DNA of 64,000 nucleotides from Ignavibacteria bacterium (GTDB lineage: Bacteria; Bacteroidota; Ignavibacteria; Kapaibacteriales; UBA961): positions 75,033 through 139,032 of the forward strand of contig JADJXV010000026.1 in the NCBI GenBank assembly GCA_016720145.1, written 5' to 3'. The notes under the pieces were generated by a model. That model worked only from the letters and a program-made list of their open reading frames with translations, did no database searches and was not told the origin of the DNA. Position numbers and translations under genes: made by a program. Shown one piece after another: positions 35,194 through 45,000 of the stretch. The number at the start of each line of letters is the position of its first letter. Position 1 is the first letter of the stretch.

Positions 35194-35501
35194 GGAGTTA
35201 CGGTTGAATATTTGTTAATAATTTCCTCAACTGTTTTTGCTTGGACTACACCTGATTGTCGCCATTTAATTTCGCCGTTTTTGAAGAGTATGAGTGTAGG
35301 AACTCCTCGTATTTGATAGCTTTGAGCTACTTTTTCATTGTTGTCGACGTCAATTTTGATGATCGTAGCCCTGTCACCAATGCTTGATTTCACGTCGTCC
35401 AAAATTGGCGCCATCATTTTACAGGGACCACACCATTCAGCCGAAAAATCGACGAGTGTCGGCTTGTCACTTTGAATTAGTTCAGAGAATTTGGTTTTCA
35501 T
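35190..35501 (-). CDS. trxA: Thioredoxin
   Basis: 103 residues with W23-C-G-P-C-K and the cis-Pro loop RGVPTLILF. No signal peptide, so cytoplasmic. In this setting it may reduce rhodanese persulfides or OsmC disulfides. It overlaps the OsmC gene by 20 bp and the next rhodanese gene by 4 bp. Confidence 0.92.
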   Translation of the reverse strand: MKTKFSELIQSDKPTLVDFSAEWCGPCKMMAPILDDVKSSIGDRATIIKIDVDNNEKVAQSYQIRGVPTLILFKNGEIKWRQSGVVQAKTVEEIINKYSTVTP

Positions 35502-35955
35502 TGGATAGTAAAATTGTAGGATACATAGATACTTTTGATTTAATAGAATTTGAAATTAAACACGCAGCTTCCGATTTCTGAAGTACCCGTTCTGCTCGCT
35601 CGCGATCCTTTTCATGCATGATGACCACCGTGGGCTCGAGGATAATTTCCGTCATGAGAAATTTTCCGTCTACTTGATCGAGCTTGCCTTTCGACTTGCA
35701 GCTAAAACGGAGAAATTCTAATTTGAAATTCTCTGCAATGGCGAGAAATGTAGTCATGAGGCAACTGCTCACCGAGGCGGTAAAGAGATGCTCGGGTGAC
35801 CAAATCCCGGGAATACCTTTCGGGAATTCAGGCGGAGTGGCTACTTCGATACAACTGCTTGTGTCGCCTGTCGAGAGCTTGAGCTCGGGCGAACACATCA
35901 TGCCCTTGCGTTCTTGATTCCATTCGACATCGATTGAATAATAATGTGCTTCCAT
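35482..35955 (-). CDS. OsmC/Ohr-family peroxiredoxin-like protein
   Basis: 157 residues. Family cysteines C65 (SVSSCLMTTF) and C132 (SEAACLIS) are both present, and PEHLFTASVSSC is the usual first-Cys context. OsmC/Ohr enzymes reduce organic hydroperoxides with dithiol cofactors, and some act on sulfane sulfur. Its place between rhodanese and thioredoxin genes suggests thiol stress or persulfide defence. 20-bp overlap with trxA. Confidence 0.88.
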   Translation of the reverse strand: MEAHYYSIDVEWNQERKGMMCSPELKLSTGDTSSCIEVATPPEFPKGIPGIWSPEHLFTASVSSCLMTTFLAIAENFKLEFLRFSCKSKGKLDQVDGKFLMTEIILEPTVVIMHEKDRERAERVLQKSEAACLISNSIKSKVSMYPTILLSNENQIL

Positions 35956-35975
35956 AGTTTTAAGTATTATAATAA

Positions 35976-36239
35976 TTAATTGGTTGTCGTTTGTTTTTGC
36001 TGCACTTCTACATATTCAGTTATGTCGCTCTCAATAGTTTTCAAAGGCGATATTGGCACTGTGCAGCCCGCTGAGCCGCAGCATCCGGTATTAGTAACTG
36101 CTTGAAATAAAAAGAATACTGCAATAAATCCCGAGAAAGTATCCTGCATTTGAATTGCCTGCACGCCAATAAAGATACCAAGTCCGAGGCGCAGCCACCG
36201 CATAAAATGCCAACCTGTCATTACTGTTTGAATGGTCAT
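35976..36239 (-). CDS. Small membrane protein with CCxxxxC motif
   Basis: 87 residues. Two hydrophobic segments (~11-30 and ~34-50) lead into C53-C54-GSAG-C59 right at the membrane boundary, then a polar tail. Similar small Bacteroidota proteins with a terminal CCG-x-GC motif accompany rhodanese genes. The Cys cluster could carry persulfide or bind metal. It overlaps the upstream rhodanese gene by 4 bp. Confidence 0.65.
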   Translation of the reverse strand: MTIQTVMTGWHFMRWLRLGLGIFIGVQAIQMQDTFSGFIAVFFLFQAVTNTGCCGSAGCTVPISPLKTIESDITEYVEVQQKQTTTN

Positions 36240-36556
36240 GATATTTTCCCCTGCACACTCTGCCAGCTGCCGCCATTATGGACATTGGTATAGCCGTTAG
36301 ATTTGAGGATTCCTTTGGCAGATGCGCTGCGCATACCTGAGGCGCAGCAAGTAATGATCGGCGCGTCTTTGTCCTTGAATTTGCTGAGGTTATTGCTTAA
36401 TTGATCGACAGGAATATTAATTGAATTCTTGATATGACCACTTGCATATTCACCCTTAGACCGTACATCGAGGATGACAGCGCCTTGCTTTGCGAGTTCA
36501 TTGAGGTCCACTTGTGGTCCTCCAAAACCGAATAAATTTTTGATTAGTTGAATCAT
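36236..36556 (-). CDS. Rhodanese-like domain protein
   Basis: 106 residues. An N-terminal FGFGGPQVDLNELA precedes a single rhodanese domain. Conserved VILDVRSKGEYASGHI and active loop C71-ASGMRS, preceded by another Cys (CC). It is a sulfurtransferase, probably passing sulfane sulfur to a thiol acceptor. It forms a tandem pair with the next rhodanese gene (9-bp gap). Confidence 0.88.
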   Translation of the reverse strand: MIQLIKNLFGFGGPQVDLNELAKQGAVILDVRSKGEYASGHIKNSINIPVDQLSNNLSKFKDKDAPIITCCASGMRSASAKGILKSNGYTNVHNGGSWQSVQGKIS

Positions 36557-36565
36557 TGTGATATG

Positions 36566-36844
36566 TTATTTAGTTTGAAGGAAATTTACATCGAGCCATG
36601 AGCCTGCATTATAGCATTCGATTCCTTGCTGAGCAAGAAAGCGCTGTGCTTGTCCACTCCGTCCACCTGAAGCGCAGCAAAGAATTAACGGAGATGGTAG
36701 TTGTTTGATTTCGTCGATACGTTGCGGTACTTCTGAAAGTGGGATATTGATCGAACCCTTGGCATTCCCACCTGTAAATTCGCTAAAGGAGCGAACATCT
36801 AGGATTGTACCTTGATGGTCTTTGATTATTTGTTCGAGATTCAT
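36566..36844 (-). CDS. Rhodanese-like domain protein
   Basis: 92 residues, minimal rhodanese domain: TILDVRSFSEFTGGNAKGSI and active loop C57-ASGGRS, again with a preceding Cys. First gene of the six-gene run 36844 to 34759. Related to its downstream neighbour, so probably a duplication. Confidence 0.88.
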   Translation of the reverse strand: MNLEQIIKDHQGTILDVRSFSEFTGGNAKGSINIPLSEVPQRIDEIKQLPSPLILCCASGGRSGQAQRFLAQQGIECYNAGSWLDVNFLQTK

Positions 36845-37161
36845 GATAGTTTGTTTTAATAATTGTTTTAAATGATTGTTTGTTTAACTAGTTACTACAT
36901 AAATATTTGACGTTAATTCTGTGTGTGAGATTCATAGATCTTCTTGTACTGTTACCAACTTTCTTCTCTATAGCAAGTTAGCTAAGCATGGTAAGTAAAT
37001 TGAAAATCATCTATATACCTGTCATACCGGGATACGTAGTCAGAACTGAATTCTGTTGGTTGACAGTTTACGAATATCCAGTTTATTGTCAAAGTTTACA
37101 ATTCTACTTTTAGGGTATTTCTGTTTGTCAATACCGGATGAATCGGAATAATGACAAAGTA
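36845..37161. promoter_or_regulatory. Promoter region of the rhodanese-thioredoxin operon
   Basis: 317 bp with no gene. It contains an interrupted inverted pair TTGACAG ... TTGTCAA (~37060-37089) and AT-rich stretches near the first rhodanese start. No clear Crp-type palindrome like the one at 40286 is present here. Confidence 0.35.
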
Positions 37162-37800
37162 TTACCATCCACCTGTTTCTTTTGTACTGTTTATGATTGC
37201 TTCGAGTTCGGTTGGAGTAATAAACTGAGCTGTATAGCTACCTCCGGATGACAAAATGAGACTATAAAATGAGCGCAAATGATTCCGGCTGCCTTTGGTA
37301 AGATTATCATAGACAAAAAGGATATCCTGATTGTCATTCTTAAGTAGCCAATTTTTCAGATCATAGATGTCAAGATCTTCAATCGTCGCACCTACTATAT
37401 ATGCATCGAGTAAACTTTTGCTGCCCTGTACTATTAATTGAGTATAGAGCGCTTGAAGAGTAGTATCAGCATATACACCGGCTGCACGACTTGCAGCGGG
37501 ATCGGTGATATTGTATTTAGTTAAAAGAGTTAGCACAGCTTCTGTATGCGTCTGTTCGCTCGATGCAATATTCGAAAATGCATTGATATTCCACTTCGCA
37601 TCAAGCGCTGTATATACATCTCGGGCGAGCTTTTCTTCTTCTCTCATAAAAAGTAATCCTTTGAGTTCGTCGGCACTTATTGATTCTTTGGGAAAAGCAT
37701 TGATCTGACTCGTTCTATCTGAATTTGGCTGTGTACTATCGTTCTGACAGCTCAGTGCTAAGGCACTGAAGGCAAAGATGATGACAAATAACGTTTTCAT
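37162..37800 (-). CDS. DUF2202 ferritin-like lipoprotein
   Basis: 212 residues from the ATG at 37800, which gives a lipoprotein signal (FAFSALALSC). The DUF2202 domain has the acidic and His helix motifs MREEEKLARDVYTAL and SSEQTHTEAVL, with a second pair EDLDIYDL and SRNHLRSFYSL, as in a four-helix di-metal fold. Role unknown; metal or oxygen handling in the periplasm is plausible. Between DUF6132 and the rhodanese operon. Confidence 0.85.
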   Translation of the reverse strand: MKTLFVIIFAFSALALSCQNDSTQPNSDRTSQINAFPKESISADELKGLLFMREEEKLARDVYTALDAKWNINAFSNIASSEQTHTEAVLTLLTKYNITDPAASRAAGVYADTTLQALYTQLIVQGSKSLLDAYIVGATIEDLDIYDLKNWLLKNDNQDILFVYDNLTKGSRNHLRSFYSLILSSGGSYTAQFITPTELEAIINSTKETGGW

Positions 37801-37850
37801 CGTAGTTGGTAAATTGTTGTTGAAAAAGGCATGTACCATATCGGTAAATT

Positions 37851-38063
37851 TCATGCTCTTGTAGTTTTGGGCTTCTTCTTCTGAAACATATTTAGAAGTA
37901 GTCCACCCATAAGTGCGCCATAGACGGTGCTGTTGAGAGGACTAGAAGTGATCGCACAACTGCCGCTTTCACAACCGACAAAGGAATAATAAGCATATCC
38001 ACCAACAGACCCAAGTATCACACCTATAATTGTCAGTTTATAGGTTAATAAGAAATTTTTCAT
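37851..38063 (-). CDS. DUF6132-family small membrane protein
   Basis: 70 residues from the ATG at 38063. Two membrane helices flank FVGCESGSCAITSSPLNST, the hallmark of DUF6132. The two Cys lie outside the membrane and may bind sulfur or metal. It starts 5 bp after the CstB-like gene, so it belongs to that operon. Confidence 0.8.
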   Translation of the reverse strand: MKNFLLTYKLTIIGVILGSVGGYAYYSFVGCESGSCAITSSPLNSTVYGALMGGLLLNMFQKKKPKTTRA

Positions 38064-38068
38064 TGCAG

Positions 38069-39491
38069 TTAGAGTAAAGTGGATGGGCACACATAGTTGG
38101 AAATTTCAAATTCACCGGAACTTTTAATAGCGGCGAATCCGCCGTTTACATCGATTAAGTTGTTGTATCCACGTGCTTTGAGTATCGAGATGAATATCAT
38201 CGACCGGTAGCCACCAGCACAATGTACGTAGTAGATTTTGTCCGTGTTTATCTTGCTCATGCTTTCTTCGATATAATCGAGTGGGGCATTGACTGCACCG
38301 ATGATATGTTCGGAGTCGAATTCACTCGCCTTCCTCACATCGAGAATGTTGAGTACTCCCGAAGCATGTGCTGTGGCAAATTCTTTGACATTCACCGTAG
38401 GAATCGTATCAAGTCGGAACCCTTCAAACACCCAGGAAGCGATCCCATCTTCTAAAAATCCGATTGCATGATCATAGCCCACTCTGGCAAGTCGGGTGAT
38501 AATTTCTTCTTCACGGCCGGGTTCGGCGATGAGGAGAATATCCTGTGTAATGTCCTTGATAAGTGTGCCGACCCACACGGCAAAGCTACCGTCGATACCG
38601 ATATTTATCGAACCGGGAATAAAACCCTTGCTGAATATTTCTGCTGATCGTGTATCGATTACAACTGGTCTTCCAGTGGACATAACAGCTTCAAATTCCA
38701 ATGCATTAAGAAAGCGTAATCCGCGTGCCATCACGTCGTTGATACTATCATAACCGGAGATATTCATTACGACATTTTTTGGGAAATAGCCCGGGTGGGG
38801 GAGTAAGCCCGGTAAGTATTTCACTGATAAAATCTTCTTTGCTGAGTCCCGGACGCAGTGCGTAATTAGTTTTTTTCTGATTGCCAAGAGTATCGGAGGT
38901 TTCTTTACTCATGTTTTTGCCGCACGCACTGCCTGCGCCATGTGCCGGATAGACGATAAGGTCATCGCTCAGAGGCATTATTTTGTTGTGGAGTGAATCA
39001 TAAAGATGAGCGGCTAATTTCTCTTGGGTCATATCCGCGATAACATGTTGCGCTAGGTCCGGACGACCTACATCTCCAATAAATAAAGTATCACCCGTGA
39101 AAATTGCCTGTTCTTTGCCGTCTTCGTCGATCATCAAGTAACAACTGCTTTCCATCGTGTGACCGGGAGTATGAATGAGGCGGATGGTCGCATTTCCGAG
39201 CTTGAATTCCTGACCATCGGTCGCAATCAGTGCGTCAAAACCCGTCTTCATTGCAGTCGGTCCATAGACGATGGTCGCGCCGGTCGCTTTGGCAAGATCA
39301 ACATGACCCGACACAAAGTCTGCATGGAAGTGAGTTTCAAATATATACTTGATGACGGAATTCCGTTTTTCGGCAAGCTCGAGATAGGGCTTGATTTCAC
39401 GCAATGGATCGATAATAGCCGCTTCGCCATTACTTTCGATATAATACGCACCTTGCGCGAGGCAACCCGTGTAGATTTGTTTGATATTCAT
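38069..39491 (-). CDS. CstB-like persulfide dioxygenase-rhodanese fusion, single-base frameshift near 38793
   Basis: Two overlapping frames together give one ~473-residue protein. Part 1: metallo-beta-lactamase fold with THFHADF, HTPGHTMESS, GDTLFIGDVGRPDL and YPAHGAGSACG, an Fe(II) persulfide dioxygenase. The frame breaks in LTPPPG / YFPKNVVMN, and removal of one G in the CCCGGG stretch rejoins them. Part 2: a rhodanese-like domain without active Cys (LLIAEPGREEE) and a second with HCAGGYRS. This three-domain order is that of CstB, which oxidises persulfide and makes thiosulfate. Both parts are well conserved across the break, so the shift is probably an artefact. Confidence 0.8.
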
Positions 39492-39623
39492 GATTGATAG
39501 ATCCTTAATTGTAGTAGAATGGATGTTGGATTGATATTCTTGATTCGATGAAATCTGATATTCAGTGTGGAAGTCGGTATTCGCTTTGTTTTTGCTGCGT
39601 TTACAATTGATTATTCAAGCGAC

Positions 39624-39992
39624 TTACTTTTGGAAGAACATTTTTACAGCAATCACAACAAGCACCACAGCAAAGATTTTTCTTAGCATTTCCTGTGGTA
39701 TGTGTGTTACATACTTAGCACTTACATAAGCACTGATGAAAAATGCCGCACCAAGTATCAGCGCCGTTTTGATATCGGCATTCCCGGCTTTATAATACTG
39801 ATAGGCAGCAAGAGACCCCACGGGCATTACGAGCATCAGAAGGGTGGTACCCTGTGCCATTTGCTGTGAATATCCGAGAATAAAGACGAGTGCGGGAATA
39901 ATGATGACGGCGCCGCCTAAGCCAAGAAAACCGCTCAGCACGCCACCGACAATACCTATGAGAGCGATGATGAGGATGTTGTTAAGTTCCAT
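39624..39992 (-). CDS. Half-length TauE/SafE-family sulfite/sulfonate exporter
   Basis: 122 residues from the ATG at 39992, which overlaps the stop of the upstream gene; the frame extends further but into that gene. GIVGGVLSGFLGLGGAVIIIP is the TauE/SafE signature. Usual members have two such repeats (~250 residues); this has one and probably dimerises. Suggested role: export of sulfite or related sulfur anions made by the CstB-like enzyme. Confidence 0.85.
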   Translation of the reverse strand: MELNNILIIALIGIVGGVLSGFLGLGGAVIIIPALVFILGYSQQMAQGTTLLMLVMPVGSLAAYQYYKAGNADIKTALILGAAFFISAYVSAKYVTHIPQEMLRKIFAVVLVVIAVKMFFQK

Positions 39993-40198
39993 TATTCTAC
40001 TTTCTTTTTTGTCGAAATTCCAAATGGAAGGTACAATGGGCATACACCAATAAAACTTGTCAAGAGAAAAACTCCTGCAAAAATCAAAAGAATCACGGCG
40101 GCTGTGCCTGTGATCTGACCTGCAAAATAGAGAATCACAATTACAATTGCCACGCCGATGCGCGCTGCTTTGTCGAGGGTTCCGATGTTTGGCTTCAT
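39992..40198 (-). CDS. DUF2892 (YgaP-like) small membrane protein
   Basis: 68 residues, MKPNIGTLDKAARIG then two membrane helices and FIGVCPLYLPFGI. This is the DUF2892 domain, found alone or fused to rhodanese in YgaP. The single Cys could accept sulfur. Its stop overlaps the TauE start codon by one base, and a Crp-type palindrome lies ~90 bp upstream, so it heads the operon. Confidence 0.85.
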   Translation of the reverse strand: MKPNIGTLDKAARIGVAIVIVILYFAGQITGTAAVILLIFAGVFLLTSFIGVCPLYLPFGISTKKKVE

Positions 40199-40285
40199 GA
40201 CTGTAAATAATTAATGAATAAAATAAATAATTGAACTGTTTGCTTGACTTTCTACTACAAAACTACACCACTTAAAAACTACAGT

Positions 40286-40303
40286 CTGTGATGTGGGTCA
40301 CAG
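40286..40303 (-). promoter_or_regulatory. Crp-type operator CTGTGA-N6-TCACAG
   Basis: A perfect 6+6 bp inverted repeat with 6-bp spacer, matching the Crp consensus TGTGA-N6-TCACA in both halves. It overlaps the last codons and stop of the Crp/Fnr gene and lies 88-105 bp upstream of the DUF2892 start, the leading gene of the TauE/CstB unit. Most likely the site through which the neighbouring regulator controls the island. Confidence 0.65.
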
Positions 40304-40915
40304 AAGGAAAATTTTATTTCTCGAGAGAGTAATCAGCGCTTCATTTTCCATGATTTTGAGCACACGGCTCACCGCCTCGCGGCTTACACCGAGTTCGTCG
40401 GCAAGCTGCTGATGCGTAATCGACACTTCTTTTGATTGATACAATGATGCTTTCTGCCTGAGCAATTGCAGAAGACGCGAGTCTAACTTCTGAAAAGCAA
40501 GTGCATTGACCACACCGAGTAATTCTTCGAAACGTTTTTGATACAATCCAAAAATAAAATCACTCCATTCGGGATAATCGCGTATCCACTCACTTGCTTT
40601 CTGCACCGGTATCAGGAGTAATTCCACATCTTCTTCGACAATTGCCTTGATTTTGCTCGTATCTTGATGAATTCCGGCGAGAAAGGACATAATACAGCTC
40701 TCACCCGGCTTGATATAATAGAGCAAAATCTCACGTCCCTCTTCGTCAGTCCGCACCACCTTGATGCTCCCTTTGAGCACAATCGGTATCGAATGAATAT
40801 AAGAATTGATGTCAAGAATTACTGTATCGGCGGGGAAAAATTTCACCTGTCCGGAGGTATATGCTTCTTTGTTTAAAATCGGCTGAAATAATGCTGTCTC
40901 TTGGGTAGAATTCAT
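40298..40915 (-). CDS. Crp/Fnr-family transcriptional regulator
   Basis: 205 residues. The N-terminal effector domain (~20-125) has a cNMP-binding fold (LKGSIKVVRTDEEGREILLYYIKPGESC) but lacks a clear cAMP phosphate-binding RxS motif. The C-terminal winged helix reads QQLADELGVSREAVSRVLK. There is no N-terminal FNR Cys cluster; internal Cys lies at GESCIMSF. It probably senses a small redox or sulfur signal rather than cAMP and regulates the genes immediately downstream (operator at 40286-40303). Confidence 0.88.
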   Translation of the reverse strand: MNSTQETALFQPILNKEAYTSGQVKFFPADTVILDINSYIHSIPIVLKGSIKVVRTDEEGREILLYYIKPGESCIMSFLAGIHQDTSKIKAIVEEDVELLLIPVQKASEWIRDYPEWSDFIFGLYQKRFEELLGVVNALAFQKLDSRLLQLLRQKASLYQSKEVSITHQQLADELGVSREAVSRVLKIMENEALITLSRNKIFLL

Positions 40916-41253
40916 AATGTAGTTGGATAATTGAGAGCGTTTAACACCTATAAGTATAGATGAGTTTTAGTAGCGATATGAGTAACGTATTCAATAGTAT
41001 AGAGTAATGAATTTGGTAGTTATTCTGCCATCTCACTCAAGCTCATTCGACACCCACCTGTCACTGTACAAAACTACCAATCCCGATTCGCCGGTACAAT
41101 GATTTATATCATGTTTAGAATTGATTTATTGGAAAGCATTATGCAGGAGATTTCACTCGTTATGATCCAAAATACATTGCGTTCTCATATTGAAATTGAA
41201 TACCTTCAAAACCCCAAAAAACTCGTATTTTGCGCAAAAAATTCACAATCTGA
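40916..41253. promoter_or_regulatory. Divergent promoter region with FNR-like half-sites
   Basis: 338 bp between the divergent regulator and plsY genes, no gene. Contains TGAT-ttat-ATCA at 41100-41111, the core of an FNR-type site, about 185 bp from the regulator start and 143 bp before plsY. Either gene could be controlled from it, but a chance match cannot be excluded in AT-rich DNA. Confidence 0.35.
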
Positions 41254-41895
41254 ATGCTTGTTATGCATATTGCCATTGCCCTTATCAGCTATCTTATCGG
41301 TGCTATTCCATTCTCTTATTTATTGGTACGCTTTCGCACCGGCAAGGACATCCGCAATGAAGGAAGTGGGAATGTCGGCGTGCTGAACAGTTACGAAGTC
41401 TCTGATAGTAAGGTATTGGGAGTAATAGTATTAGTACTCGATATGCTCAAAGGATATGGCGCAGTCATGCTTGCGCGCTGGTTCGGCGGGAATGAATTTT
41501 TTAGTGCCGCACTAGCAGGAGTTTTTGTCGTACTAGGTCACAATTTCAATATTTTCTTACGAGGAAAGGGAGGTCGCGGACTCGCCCCAGCGGCCGGCGT
41601 TTCACTTGCAATCAACCCGATTACTCTCATTTTTTGGTGTATAATGTGGCTGACGGGATATTATGTGATCCGAAGGAATGTCCATGTTGGGAATATGGCC
41701 GGAACCATTGGAGCTGCAATTTTACTGGCTACTGCGCCGACGCAGATTATCAGAGCGTTTATGCAATTACCATGTGAACCTCTCATGCAGCACACTATAT
41801 TGATGATGTTTATCTGCATGCAGATTTTTATTCGCCATCTAGAGCCCATGCGCGAACTCCTCACTGAATGGAATAATGAACCTGATGAATTGTAA
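41254..41895 (+). CDS. plsY: Glycerol-3-phosphate acyltransferase PlsY
   Basis: 213 residues, with five to six membrane helices. Family motifs: 1 GSGNVGVLN (usual G-S-G-N-x-G-A-T-N, slightly divergent), 2 GHNFNIFLRGKGGRG, and a later segment with glycine near NMAGTIGAA. PlsY acylates glycerol-3-phosphate from acyl-phosphate at the inner membrane, the first step of phospholipid synthesis. The replacement of the usual A-T by V-L in motif 1 and the missing A-T after GGRG make this a divergent member. Confidence 0.85.
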   Translation: MLVMHIAIALISYLIGAIPFSYLLVRFRTGKDIRNEGSGNVGVLNSYEVSDSKVLGVIVLVLDMLKGYGAVMLARWFGGNEFFSAALAGVFVVLGHNFNIFLRGKGGRGLAPAAGVSLAINPITLIFWCIMWLTGYYVIRRNVHVGNMAGTIGAAILLATAPTQIIRAFMQLPCEPLMQHTILMMFICMQIFIRHLEPMRELLTEWNNEPDEL

Positions 41896-42007
41896 GTAAT
41901 TGATTGGTTTGTATGTAATCAATCAATGAATAATGGTATTTAAAATTGCTGCAGGTTGTAAGTATCTTTCCATCTTAGTAGTTAATTGCATTGACCAAAC
42001 CTAGCAC

Positions 42008-42039
42008 GACCCGGACGAATGCGATTCGCCCCTACAGAC
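42008..42039 (+). repeat. Short hairpin repeat (CGAAT/ATTCG type)
   Basis: CCGGACGAAT-gcg-ATTCGCCCCTAC: a short inverted repeat in the 190-bp gap between plsY and the sensor kinase. Similar motifs are common in intergenic DNA of related bacteria. Possibly part of a terminator; no T run. Confidence 0.4.
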
Positions 42040-42085
42040 CAAATACTATTTCCCATTAAAATTCCCAAGTGACAAGAATATCTAT

Positions 42086-45000
42086 TTACTGAATAAAAAC
42101 TGCTGCCGGTAATTCAACAATAAATACTGCTCCTTTGCCAATTTCACTTTCGCACCATACCTGACCGTTCATTACTTCGACGAGTTTTTTGACAATGGAG
42201 AGTCCTAGTCCGGAAGAATGTTCGCCCCCTGTCGGCTTTGCAGACAGCCGCACATATCTGCCAAAGAGCTTTTTCATGTCGTCGGCGCTCATACCGGGTC
42301 CTTCATCTCGGACTTCAATCCGCACCATACTATGGACTTGCAACGCTCAGCTCAACAGTCTTTTCCTTTGGTGAGAATTTAATGGCATTCGAAACTAAGT
42401 TATCTAGTATTTCATGAATTGCTGTTTTGTCGGCAAGCATGAGAGTTTCTTTTGGGGGAACACTCAGCTTCAGCCGTATGCTTTTTGCTGAGGCACGTTC
42501 TAAGAAGTCACGGATAACGCTTGTTGCCAGAGCAGATGCGTCCATTTTGTCAACTTTGAGGTTCATCCTGCCTGTCTCTATTGCATTCACATCCAATAGG
42601 TTAATAATAATATCCCGCATACGCCCCGCTGTCGATTCGATTTTCTCCATCATGCTTTTGACTTCATCGGGAGGGAGCATGGTGAAGTAATTTTTCACAT
42701 TCGATGCCGTGAGTGCTATTCCTGCGATTGGATTCTTGAGATCATGAGCGACTATGCCGAGTACTTCCGTCTTATCTTCATTGAGTTGCTTTAAGTTACG
42801 ATTCAAATCATCCATATCGATGAGCGTATCGGCGAGTTCTCGGTTGACTTGCTCGAGTGATGAATTTGCAATCGTTATTTCTTTTGTACGCTCTTGAATC
42901 GTGATTTCTAATTCCGCTTTTCGCGCTACCAAACTTTTGATCCGCAGGCGATACAGTATGAATCCGACAGCTGCAAGTGCAAGAATTGCAAGTAACTTGA
43001 ACCACCACGTCTGATAAAAAAAAGGTCTGACGATAAATCCTATACTTGTTCCTGTTTCATTCCAAACTCCATCATTATTGCAGGCAATTACTTGAAAGGT
43101 GTACTTTCCCGGAGAAAGACTCGTGTAATACGCTGTACGGCGCGTGCCAGCTTCTATCCAATCTTCTGAATTTTCTATGATTCTATATTTGAATTTTACA
43201 TTCGAAGGAATGAGTAAGCTGAGTGCGGTGTAGGTGAATTCAATTTGATTCGTACCTGGTGAAAAGTCGAGAAGGTCAGTGGAAGTATAAATGCTGCTGT
43301 CAGCATGAATTGTTTCGATCATGACAGTTGGAACAATCTTATTACTTGTAATCTGTTCAGGATTCACCACAGCCATTCCCTGTACGGTAGGGAAGCATAT
43401 CCTGCCATCTTTTGTGCGCCATGCTGATGGTGTAAATCCTATTGTACATTCGGAAGATTTCATCCCGTCCTTATCGCCATAAACGATTGAGATTACTCGC
43501 TTTGCCTTGCCGGACATGACGTTCTCTATGTCTGCTTTCGTCACGCGGAAGACTGCTTTGCTGCAACTGAACCAAAAATTACCCTTTGCATCTTCGGTAA
43601 TTGAATAAATTCGATTATCAAACATACCATCTTGTGTGGTAATAGTTGTAAATTTTCCATCAAGTAAGCGGGTGAGTCCTCCACGATTACTGCCGAACCA
43701 AATAGCACCGTTTTTATCTTCGACAATACATCGTATTTGATTGGAAGGTAAGCCATTTTGCATGGAATACGAGATGAATTTACCTTTTGTATAACAGCTG
43801 ACGCCGGAACCATAACAAGACATCCATAATCTGCCTTGATTATCTTCTACTATTCCTGCTATTATTCCAGGCAAGAGTCCACCCGATGATGAAGTAATCC
43901 GTGTAATGGTGTTATTTTTAAAAGAAAGTAATCCCTTGGAAGTACCTATCCACAGCGTTCCTCCGGTATCCTCGCAAAATGAATATGCTACTTCGCGTTG
44001 ATCCTCTGTTCCAAGGGAAAGAGAAGAAAATTGTCCATTCGAATACTTATCGACACTTCCCGAACTCCCTCCAATCCAAAGAGTTCCGTCGCGTGTTTCA
44101 TAGAGAGCAGTGATTGGATTATTGCTTGAAAGTCCATTTTTGGCATTATACGTAGTAGTAACCGAACCGCTCATTCGACTCAAACCCTGTGATGTAGCTA
44201 CCCACAACCCATCTTTCGTTTCGATTATAGATCGAATATAATCTCCGGAAAGCCCTTCTTGTGTGGTATAAGTCGTAAAAGCAGCATCACGGAATCGATG
44301 CAAACCATTGGTAAAAGTACCTACCCACAAGCTGCCTTCGCGGTCTTCGAAGAGGGAAATGACATAATCATCATTGATTTGGTCTTGAGAGAAATGGGTG
44401 AGTGCGCCATTGCTGTATCTCGATAGTCCATGCGCAGTTGCGATCCACAATGTGCCATCGGAGTCTGACAGTAGCTGTTGAACGGTATTCCCGGCGAACC
44501 GACCGATAAGTGTAGCTGAAGCAATATTTCCATTATGAATCTGCACGACATTATCACTCGCGGATACCCACAGATTGCCTGATTTGTCACTACATATTCC
44601 GGCTATAGCGACAGAAGGGAACTGACTCGCGCGGATAGCTTTACCGGATGAATAGGTGTAGAGTCCGTCCGAGGCACCGATCCAAATTACACCATCATTT
44701 CCCTCGCAAAATGAATACTTAAACCCTTGAGGTATCTCCGGTACTTGTAAAATTTCAGTAATTGTTGATTGATACATGCGGAGGACGCCTTTTGCCGTAC
44801 CTATCCAAACGGCACCGGTCTTGTCAGTCCAAAGTTTGTTGATGTTCCGTGAGAACTTCGCGGCAGGTTTGTAGGCAGGTAATGGTGTAATTGTAGTCCC
44901 GTCGAGCTGGAATAATCCAAGCGATTGCGAACCCAAAATAATCTTTCCGTCTTTATCTTCTGTAATCGCAACGATGCTTTGATCATTGAGTTCATTGAGC

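Noticed and set aside
41100..41111. Confirmed FNR site TGAT-ttat-ATCA
   Set aside because: Short, AT-rich and far from both start codons; kept only as a weak note in the intergenic entry.
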